The translations under genes and the position numbers were made by a program. Shown piece by piece: positions 1-4,803 of a stretch of DNA of 6,488 nucleotides. Within the stretch, counting starts at the first letter, position 1. Every line of letters begins with the position of its first letter. The notes beneath the pieces are model-generated. The model was not told where the DNA came from. It worked only from the letters and a program-made list of their open reading frames with translations, and did no database searches. The DNA comes from Victivallales bacterium (GTDB taxonomy: Bacteria; Verrucomicrobiota; Lentisphaeria; Victivallales; Victivallaceae), in the NCBI GenBank assembly GCA_030634125.1, contig DAOWBJ010000103.1, positions 1-6,488 of the forward strand, read 5' to 3'.

Positions 1-58
1 GCTCATATTGATAAGAGCGTTGGTTGTTAATAAAACTTTTTATCAAGAAAATTTTCAT
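1..58 (-). CDS. Possible N-terminus of a leftward gene, cut by window edge
   Basis: On the minus strand an ATG at 58-56 opens 19 codons (MKIFLIKSFINNQRSYQYE) that remain open to the left edge. The sequence in front of the ATG is A-rich and has no clear Shine-Dalgarno site. A leftward candidate promoter at 217-245 would point toward it. The fragment is too short to assign a family. It may be chance in AT-rich DNA, so this is only a possible gene. Confidence 0.2.
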   Translation of the reverse strand, partial: MKIFLIKSFINNQRSYQYE

Positions 59-135
59 AAAATTTAATCTTTTAGGGTTGACTTTTTACACACCATCTTA
101 TTTGTTATAATTAAAAGTAGCGGTATGTAACAAAA

Positions 136-160
136 CTAATTGTTCATATAATCTCCTTTT
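136..160 (-). promoter_or_regulatory. Strong Shine-Dalgarno followed by a 3-codon ORF (ATG AAC AAT TAG)
   Basis: The minus strand reads AAAAGGAG (160-153), a 5-nt spacer, then ATG (147-145) followed at once by AAC AAT TAG. This is one of the best ribosome binding sites in the window, yet it serves a start that stops after three codons. It is either the surviving start of a leftward gene whose body has been lost or frameshifted, or a minimal upstream ORF ahead of the possible gene at 58-1. The sequence alone cannot separate these. Confidence 0.4.
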
Positions 161-166
161 GCCTGT

Positions 167-194
167 TTGACAATTTTGTTTTTTTATTCAAGAT
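167..194 (+). promoter_or_regulatory. Candidate promoter for the AraC-family gene
   Basis: A perfect -35 hexamer TTGACA (167-172) is followed 16 bp later by CAAGAT (189-194), a weak -10 that keeps the key A at position 2 and T at position 6. Initiation near 201 would leave a leader of about 110 nt before the ATG at 313. Better -10-like hexamers (TATACT at 207-212 and 219-224) lack a good -35, so the exact promoter is uncertain. Confidence 0.3.
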
Positions 195-216
195 AAAAAT
201 CTTTTCTATACTTTAA

Positions 217-245
217 ATTATACTACATTAAAAACTATTTTGCCA
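217..245 (-). promoter_or_regulatory. Candidate leftward promoter, divergent from araC-type gene
   Basis: The minus strand has a consensus -10 TATAAT (222-217) with TGGCAA (245-240) exactly 17 bp upstream as a weak -35. It would transcribe leftward through the Shine-Dalgarno at 160-153 and toward the left edge. AraC-type genes often sit divergent from a target, which fits, but the region is so AT-rich that chance -10 matches are expected. Confidence 0.3.
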
Positions 246-312
246 CTTATTTTATATGATTATTACTTGAATAATATGAAATATCTAATATTTTACCTGA
301 AGTAACTAAACT

Positions 313-1185
313 ATGAGTAATTTTACTATGGATAAATGGATTGAAATGTGCCGCAAACACATTGTGGAGCAGGTTGAAGCCTTGGGAAATAACAGGTTCA
401 ATTTGCGTGTTCCATCCTTTTCCAAGCATATCAAATATACTATCGGCATGCATTACCATACCACACCGGAAATGTCGTCTCAAATCAGCGGTACTCACAC
501 AATGAAATTTATTGAACAAAGTATTCAACCTGTCCCTGGTGATATCACAATTATTCCCGCCATGTTGCCGCATTTTGGAGTAGAACTTAAAAACGAATCA
601 ACCCTCTTCATGGTTATAGGCTTTGAACACGGAGAACTGTCATTTATAAAAGGAGAGGGCAAAGCTGGCGAAATAGCTCACTCAACTGAAATATTGATAA
701 TGAAAACACAAAAGAAAGAAATCATAAAGAACTATATTAATCATATATGCGAAATTTCTAAGATAAAACATAGAGCAAGGAAGTCCACACTGCGTGGAAT
801 ATTATTAGCTTGTTTTTCTGAATTATTGATGATTTTAGATGAAGATGAGTCTACAGAAAATTATCATCCTCACTCCAAAATATCCAAGGCTCAGCGCCTG
901 GTGGTGGCCAATCTTGGAAATGCTCACCTTAATGTTGATTTTCTTAGCAGACTCATTCCCTGCAGTCCCGGGTATCTGTCACAATTATTCCGTAGAAAAA
1001 TCGGCATCAAGTTAAACACATATATAAATGAAAAACGACTGGAATATTCCAAACGACTTCTAAAAGAAACAAACATGAATATTTCCGAAATAGCTTATTC
1101 ATCCGGTTACTCGGACCCAAGTTATTTTATATGTGTTTTCCGGCAACAAACCGGAATGACTCCACTTGCATACAGACAGCACTGA
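313..1185 (+). CDS. AraC-family transcriptional regulator
   Basis: This 290-residue protein looks complete. It has the usual layout of an AraC-family sugar-responsive regulator: an N-terminal cupin-like sensor half (about 30-125, with MHYHTTPEM near residue 46 and PVPGDITIIPAMLPH near 73), a helical linker (about 130-185), and a C-terminal AraC DNA-binding domain (about 190-290). The last carries both helix-turn-helix units, NVDFLSRLIPCSPGYLSQLF and, further on, ISEIAYSSGYSDPSYF, then the signature FRQQTGMTPLAYR at the end. ATG 313 is chosen because it is the first start of the open frame; the Shine-Dalgarno is weak (GAAG), and an ATG at 328 is a less likely alternative with no site. It is cytoplasmic and probably activates a nearby catabolic gene on binding a carbohydrate. 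The ligand is unknown. Its neighbours on both sides appear damaged, so its original target may be gone. Confidence 0.93.
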   Translation: MSNFTMDKWIEMCRKHIVEQVEALGNNRFNLRVPSFSKHIKYTIGMHYHTTPEMSSQISGTHTMKFIEQSIQPVPGDITIIPAMLPHFGVELKNESTLFMVIGFEHGELSFIKGEGKAGEIAHSTEILIMKTQKKEIIKNYINHICEISKIKHRARKSTLRGILLACFSELLMILDEDESTENYHPHSKISKAQRLVVANLGNAHLNVDFLSRLIPCSPGYLSQLFRRKIGIKLNTYINEKRLEYSKRLLKETNMNISEIAYSSGYSDPSYFICVFRQQTGMTPLAYRQH

Positions 1186-1263
1186 ACAAAAAAGAACTAA
1201 TTTTTTGCAATCAAGGAGATCCATATATATTTGAGAAAATTTTCCTCGAACCTCTTTTGAAAA

Positions 1264-1339
1264 CCTGTAATTCTTTGAGAGAGTCTTCGCCGAGCTATGC
1301 CCTGTGGGCTCGCTCGACTCTCTCAAAAGCTATTACAGG
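1264..1339. repeat. 76-bp imperfect inverted repeat (extragenic palindrome)
   Basis: The outer arms are CCTGTAAT (1264-1271) and ATTACAGG (1332-1339). Inside them TTTGAGAGAGTC pairs with GACTCTCTCAAA, and GAGC (1292-1295) pairs with GCTC (1308-1311) around a GCCC-TGT-GGGC core. It lies in the gap between convergent genes (AraC end at 1185, permease remnant end at 1447). There is no T-tract on either side, so it is not a classical intrinsic terminator. It looks like a REP-type or MITE-type palindrome, or a transcription-end hairpin for both sides. No transposase is nearby. Confidence 0.7.
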
Positions 1340-1446
1340 GAATATACAAGTGTTTAAAAGTTGCTTTCCTTGAAAAAAATCATTTTTCCCAAGCCGATTA
1401 TTTTGTTCCATCATTCTCTCTACTGTTAATGTTAAAACTTATCTCA

Positions 1447-1680
1447 TTACTTTTCTACTGGAACAACAATACCGCGCATAATGATGTTCTGGCAGAATGT
1501 AAAGACTAAAAATGTTGGTATAGCCGCAACTATCAGAGAAGCGAAAATCACTCCTTGACAACTTGTGGATTGCAATTGATATAACCATGGCATGATGGTC
1601 CACATATTTTCATCCTGACAATAGAGGAGTGGCATCATAAAATTTGAATAGGTCAACTGGAAAGTCTGCAGGCCGATAAC
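1447..1680 (-). pseudogene. C-terminal remnant of a carbohydrate ABC transporter permease
   Basis: About 78 codons resemble the end of a MalG-type (CUT1) inner-membrane permease: VIGLQTFQ at the start of the remnant, then a hydrophobic last membrane segment (GVIFASLIVAAIPTFLVFTF) and the usual family ending CQNIIMRGIVVPVEK before a TAA stop. Intact family members have about 270-300 residues and carry the EAA loop that contacts the ATPase; all of that is missing here. The frame is closed by TAA at 1695-1693, and the stop of the URO-D-like gene lies at 1688-1686, so the body of the permease has been lost at this junction. The nominal start would be a TTG at 1656 without a ribosome site. The family call is good; the fragment cannot work as a transporter subunit. 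Confidence 0.75.
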
Positions 1681-1685
1681 CTTGA

Positions 1686-2794
1686 CTATTCGTTACATTG
1701 CCTCTTTACAAGTTCTGTTTTTTTTTTTATCATCTCAATATCACCATCAGGCGGTACCTGGTCGGCGACTCCCAAAACAAACGGTTCTCCATTCCAACAA
1801 TCAAGCACATGTTCAACATGCTTCTTCATATCCTTCCATTCGTAAGGAGGGGCGAATATAATACCCGGTACATCGCCCCAAAGTATGACTTTTTCGTCAT
1901 TCGCGACATTGCGCATTTCGTTAACAGACAAATCTCCGGCCGGCTGCGGAGTTAAAGCTTCAACGGCACCAAACCCGCAGTCCGTTAATTTGGGAAGAAG
2001 TCCTTTGATAGTACCATCCAAATGTACCGCGCACTTTACTCCGGCAGCATGTAGACGTTCAATTCGCCGCTGGTGTCCTTCCCGCATATAATCGTCATAG
2101 TAGCTGGTCAAGTTATCACTGGACAGGTTATCCGGGAAATGCACTAAAGGCGGAGCCAATTCACATACAGCCGTTAAAATGGGTTCCTCCTGTTCTTCCA
2201 GCAGACGCAGGGCTTTTTTAATTTTATCCGGACAATCCATAAATAAGTAAACCAGATTTTCTACTCCGATCCACTCATAACAGAGTGCAGATAAAGGGGA
2301 TCTTGGCATGGCAAGACAGGGCAGGGCATGCCATCATATGGTTTCCACATTTCTGCTCGTGAACGATAGTCGTCAAGATTGCTTGGGCTCAACTTCCGGT
2401 GTTCCAATATATAAAGTAACACGTCAATATCTTCCGGCGCGGTGACCATATGCTGAGTTATTCCACGACAACAACTTTCAGGCATAAAGGCACTTTCTTC
2501 CCTTAAGATGCCCACTGGGGTCTCGATAATTTTTTCACTGAGATTCTCATTGTTCGTTGTCTTGAATGAAATAGTGTCGTCGTGGATTGGATTGGCAACC
2601 CAGAATTTATCGTAGTAATAATAAGGCATAATCCCAAGCTCAGCATGTAAGCGCAGATATCCCTCCTCAGTCTTCCAGGATGAATCAGCCGTTCCATCTT
2701 GCTGGCGAGCAGCTATCCAATATGAAAGATCAGCAGTCCAGATAATCTTGTCAGGCTGTTTTCAATCCAGTAATTGTAAAAACGAGTTAAGCAT
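1686..2794 (-). pseudogene. URO-D-like (uroporphyrinogen decarboxylase family) protein, disrupted
   Basis: Read from ATG 2794 this is a full-length member of the uroporphyrinogen decarboxylase / cobalamin methyltransferase superfamily, with two lesions. Codon 11 is TGA (2764-2762), after MLNSFLQLLD. At 2317-2326 the pentamer CAGGG is duplicated, which shifts the frame; removing one copy joins GMPC directly to LAMPRSPL and gives 367 residues, a normal length for the family. Recognisable parts are IIWTADLSYWI (17-27), AVHLDGTIKGLLPKL (254-268, with the superfamily H-x-D-G position), GFGAVEALTPQPAGD, VILWGDVPG and the C-terminal GVADQVPPDGDIEMI. Members in PVC bacteria commonly sit beside sugar regulators and dehydrogenases and are not haem enzymes; their substrate is mostly unknown. 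The start is fixed by AAGGA six nt upstream. Downstream lies the permease remnant. As read, only fragments of 122 and 207 residues could be made. Sequencing error at both sites is possible but would need two coincidences. Confidence 0.8.
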
Positions 2795-2800
2795 TTTATT

Positions 2801-2805
2801 TCCTT
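2801..2805 (-). promoter_or_regulatory. Shine-Dalgarno site of the URO-D-like gene
   Basis: The minus strand reads AAGGA six nt before the ATG at 2794. It settles the start of the URO-D-like gene, and so shows that the TGA at codon 11 lies inside the coding sequence rather than upstream of it. Confidence 0.65.
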
Positions 2806-2811
2806 ATTATC

Positions 2812-2831
2812 ATACATGTTTCAACATGTAT
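2812..2831. promoter_or_regulatory. Perfect 20-bp palindrome, likely operator
   Basis: Two 9-bp arms, ATACATGTT and AACATGTAT, flank a 2-bp centre. The palindrome lies between the predicted transcription start (about 2855) and the start codon (2794) of the URO-D-like gene. Its size and symmetry suit a dimeric LacI- or GntR-type repressor, and a downstream operator could block elongation. The decapitated LacI-type ORF next door may be what is left of the matching regulator. The same symmetry could fold as a short RNA hairpin just before the ribosome site. Confidence 0.55.
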
Positions 2832-2861
2832 TTTTTTAAATAAAAATATATCATTATTTAA

Positions 2862-2890
2862 ATTATAGCAGTTTAATTTGGAATTGTCAA
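2862..2890 (-). promoter_or_regulatory. Full-consensus sigma-70-type promoter for the URO-D-like gene
   Basis: The minus strand carries TTGACA (2890-2885), a 17-bp spacer and TATAAT (2867-2862), with TGC directly before the -10 (an extended -10 TGn). Every consensus position matches. Transcription would start near 2855 and give a leader of about 60 nt to the ATG at 2794. The -35 lies inside codons 3-5 of the LacI-type ORF on the other strand, so it overlaps that ORF's truncated 5' end. Confidence 0.75.
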
Positions 2891-3753
2891 TAGCTGTTCC
2901 TAATCTTGGCGAAATGTGGAGCACTGTTGCAGATGGTGCTCGGAATGAAGCGCGAAAGCGAGGTTACAATCTGCAAATTTACAACGTTGACTCTAATATT
3001 GATACAGACTTGCGGATTATTAATGAACTGCCGAAAATGGCGGTCAAAGGTGCGCTGGTTGTATCAATTCATAATCCAAAAACATCTAAAGCCGTAATAA
3101 ATCTCCACCAGCAAGGCTTTCCCGTTGTGTTGCTTGACCAACGCTTACAGGATATTGAGATTTCATCTATTGTTTTTGACAATTATACGGCCGGTTATAT
3201 AGCGGGTAGCAAACTTGTCAATTTGGGGCATCGGCGGATTGGATTTGTGGGGTTTGCCGGCAGGAACAGAACAAGTCGACGCCTGGAAGGATTGCGTGAT
3301 GCCGTCAATGATGCTGGAATTCCTTTTGACCGAACATTGGTACGGGAAATTCCTTTCGAGTGCTTATTGCATATACAGTCGGTTGAACTCGAACAAAAAA
3401 TTCATGATCTTGTCAGCCACGAAAACCGCCCAACTGCCATTTTTTTCCACACAGACAGTTTTGCTGCCGAAGCATATCGCTTAATACGTCACTCAAAGTT
3501 GCGTATTCCTCAGGACATCAGTATTGTTGGATGCGGTAACAGTAAAATCTGTAGGTTGATTGATCCCGAGTTAGCTACTATCGAATTTCACTGTGAAAAG
3601 ATGGGACGAAATGCAATTACTATGCTGCTAAAACTGATGAACGGAGTAGCAGTTGAAAACCAAACACTTCAGGCGCAATGGATTGATGGTAAATCAATTG
3701 GTCCATGTAATATATCGCCAGATGAAACGAAGCATGATACCCAGAAAGTATGA
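2878..3753 (+). pseudogene. LacI-type regulator lacking its DNA-binding domain
   Basis: The 291 residues form a complete periplasmic-binding-protein-like sensor domain of the LacI/GalR type: SIAVPNLGEMW at the N-terminus, PVVLLDQR (about 81-88), the VFDNYTAGYIAG...LGHRRIGFVG block (about 101-124), RRLEGLRDAVNDAGI, RPTAIFFHTDSFAAEAYRL and IPQDISIVGCGNS, with a normal C-terminal end. The 50-70 residue helix-turn-helix that should come first is absent. In frame, a TAG lies only four codons upstream of the nominal TTG start, and the upstream DNA to 2795 encodes no such domain in any frame. There is no ribosome site. No signal peptide or lipobox is visible, so it is not a secreted binding protein. 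I infer a regulator gene cut at about 2880, next to the promoter of the URO-D-like gene, which it may once have controlled. A short effector-binding protein without DNA binding is possible but unlikely given the missing start signals. Confidence 0.7.
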
Positions 3754-3756
3754 ATT

Positions 3757-4101
3757 TTAATTTAGTTGTCTTTTATTCATATCGTCAATCATTAGTGCCA
3801 CACCCTGAGTTGGCGAAGCACTTACACACTTAATTTTGTGCTGTAGTTTTTTCTTAACAGTGCTCACCAATGCCGGAATATTTTGTCCGCCACCAGCAAT
3901 ATATATTATTTTGATATTTTTTGAATTTATGCTTAGCTTTCTGAAAAAAAATAAAATCTCATCTGCAAGAAAATTTAGAACGGCTAATGCTTTTTCGGGT
4001 AAACCAGCACTATCATCCGACCAGCCGACTTCATTGCCTTTAACATAAAAATCTGCGTCAATGTCAATATCCGCCTTTGCTGCGAAGAAGGGTAGTTTTT
4101 A
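3757..4101 (-). pseudogene. C-terminal fragment of an actin-fold (ASKHA) kinase-like protein
   Basis: Minus-strand codons are open from the stop TAA at 4101-4099 to TAA at 3759-3757, about 114 residues, without any usable start codon near the N-terminal end. The fragment has a helix LPEKALAVLNFLADEI, then KNIKIIYIAGGGQNIPALVS, a GGG loop after a hydrophobic strand followed by a helix, and a final SPTQGVALMIDD helix. That order is the C-terminal half of the sugar-kinase/actin fold, as in ROK proteins, FGGY kinases or PilM; I cannot tell which. It ends three bases from the LacI-type ORF, with which it converges. Without a start codon it cannot be a gene on its own. A possible matching 5' end lies at 4374-4291. 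Confidence 0.5.
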
Positions 4102-4290
4102 TGCATTTGGTACAGATTTTTGTGAAGAACCGCTCAACATCTTCACGCTTTCGCATTGCGGCCGGCCGACTGCCCTTACCCTGACTTCGCATGGTTCGGT
4201 TCCGGGCTACTGGTTAAATGCTTGTTATCACATAACACATAGATGCCATGAGCGCAGATTCTTATTCAAGTTTGCCAGGCATCGTAATAT
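4102..4290. repeat. GC-rich inserted segment, possibly a dispersed repeat
   Basis: The 70 bases at 4131-4200 are 60% G+C, against 20% for the 70 bases at 3901-3970. The block contains a perfect 10-bp palindrome CGGCCGGCCG (4159-4168). It separates the two parts of a likely disrupted gene. Short open frames cross it on both strands (plus 4061-4384; minus from ATG 4194 reading MRSQGKGSRPAAMRKRE), but none matches a family I know and none has a ribosome site. I infer a non-coding insertion or genomic repeat; no terminal repeats or target duplication are obvious. Confidence 0.3.
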
Positions 4291-4374
4291 TTATTTGAAC
4301 TTGCTTTTTGGATGCAGAATTTCGTCGATCCGCTCGATTAGTCGGTTTTGTTGGAAACTATTTAAATTTATCAT
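4291..4374 (-). pseudogene. Possible 5' fragment of the disrupted kinase-like gene
   Basis: The minus strand has ATG at 4374 and 27 codons (MINLNSFQQNRLIERIDEIL, then HPKSKFK) before TAA at 4293-4291. The peptide has a regular amphipathic helix pattern, and a candidate promoter lies 34-61 bp upstream at the right distance. The frame then runs into the GC-rich block, and a kinase-like C-terminus follows on the same strand at 4101-3757. The two parts together have 141 codons against about 300-400 for ROK-type proteins, so a central part would have been lost. The link between the fragments is inference; the peptide alone identifies nothing. Confidence 0.3.
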
Positions 4375-4407
4375 CTATATTTAACTCTATAATTATCAAT
4401 AAGTTAA

Positions 4408-4435
4408 ACTATAGCACGCAAAAAGCTCTATTCAA
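4408..4435 (-). promoter_or_regulatory. Candidate leftward promoter
   Basis: On the minus strand TTGAAT (4435-4430) is followed by a 16-bp spacer and TATAGT (4413-4408). Initiation near 4401 would leave a 27-nt leader to the ATG at 4374. Both hexamers are one or two positions from consensus. The surrounding AT-rich DNA raises the chance-match rate. Confidence 0.35.
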
Positions 4436-4552
4436 GTGTATATTGCATTTAAATCGTTACTTTTTAAGCATTTAGGTGGGCGTGAAAAGTTTTGGCGGGT
4501 GCGTCCAATTTAACAAAATTTGAGAAAAAAGCAATAAAATTCTCAAAAACAG

Positions 4553-4581
4553 TTGCATTTTTACATTTCCGCCTATATACT
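4553..4581 (+). promoter_or_regulatory. Candidate rightward promoter ahead of the hairpin chain
   Basis: TTGCAT (4553-4558), a 17-bp spacer and TATACT (4576-4581) form a plausible plus-strand promoter with a 5/6 match at -10 and 3/6 at -35. Initiation is expected near 4588. No protein gene follows on this strand, which is why an RNA product is worth considering. Confidence 0.3.
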
Positions 4582-4665
4582 AAAATTAAAGGCGCACTTA
4601 ACTTTTTAATAAGGCTTTTAAGTGTAAGGGTAATATTTAAGGAGTGGAGAAGATATTGCTTTAAT

Positions 4666-4701
4666 AATTATTTATCATTAAGAGGAGAGTGATAAATAAT
4701 T
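4666..4701. repeat. 12-bp perfect inverted repeat
   Basis: AATTATTTATCA and TGATAAATAATT form a perfect AT-rich stem around a purine-rich 12-nt loop containing GAGGAG. It is the longest perfect stem in the window. Neither side has the GC stem plus T-tract of an intrinsic terminator. Confidence 0.6.
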
Positions 4702-4707
4702 TATTAT

Positions 4708-4773
4708 GAGCTTACTAATGTAAGCTCACTCGTCGTTCTGCGGGGATCGCGTTTGAGAGGAGCATCCCCGCGG
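4708..4773. repeat. Paired hairpins just downstream of the oxidoreductase gene
   Basis: Two palindromes follow the oxidoreductase stop codon within 100 bp: CTGCGGGGAT/ATCCCCGCGG (4738-4773) and GAGCTTAC/GTAAGCTC (4708-4727). They would form 3' hairpins in the leftward transcript and probably mark or protect its end. The left one has the pattern GAGC-N12-GCTC followed by R-CTCG that also occurs in the 1264-1339 palindrome. Confidence 0.5.
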
Positions 4774-4803
4774 AAAGACCTCACATATCAAATTATCTAT
4801 TTT

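Larger units (their letters stand above)
4588..4780 (+). ncRNA. Candidate structured RNA: chain of four hairpins with GGA motifs
   Basis: Downstream of the 4553-4581 promoter four inverted repeats follow in order: CACTTAA/TTAAGTG (4595-4601, 4618-4624); a 12-bp stem (4666-4677, 4690-4701) with loop TTAAGAGGAGAG; an 8-bp stem GAGCTTAC/GTAAGCTC (4708-4715, 4720-4727) with loop TAAT; and a GC-rich stem CTGCGGGGAT/ATCCCCGCGG (4738-4747, 4764-4773, one G-U). GGA occurs at 4641, 4646, 4684, 4744, 4759 and 4772; those at 4684 and 4759 fall in hairpin loops. Repeated loop GGA is the mark of CsrA/RsmA-sequestering RNAs. This is inference: promoter strength is modest and the hairpins could equally be the 3' untranslated region of the convergent oxidoreductase gene. 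No other gene is seen in 4375-4803. Confidence 0.25.

Noticed and set aside
78..111. TTGACT (78-83) with TATAAT (106-111) as a promoter
   Set aside because: The spacing is 22 bp, well outside the usual 16-18 bp.
1808..1820. CATGTT-C-AACATG, similar to the 2812-2831 palindrome, as a second operator
   Set aside because: It lies in the coding region for KHVEHV of the URO-D-like gene, has a 1-bp instead of 2-bp centre and shorter arms, and is explained by the codons.
2762..2764. TGA as selenocysteine codon
   Set aside because: Position 11 is far from any catalytic site of the family, no selenocysteine homologues are known to me there, and the gene also carries an independent frameshift.
4170..4210. 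tRNA-like T-arm (GGTTCGGTTCC) in the GC-rich block
   Set aside because: No acceptor, D-arm or anticodon stem can be built around it, and the T-loop lacks the expected TTCRA pattern.
4061..4384. Plus-strand open frame of 107 codons
   Set aside because: It spans the GC-rich block and reads antisense to the two kinase-like fragments. It has no ribosome site and matches no family I know; openness comes from the base composition of the block.
4492..4692. Plus-strand open frame of 66 codons with a basic product
   Set aside because: It starts at TTG without a Shine-Dalgarno, has no recognisable motif, and runs through the stems of the hairpin chain. More likely chance.
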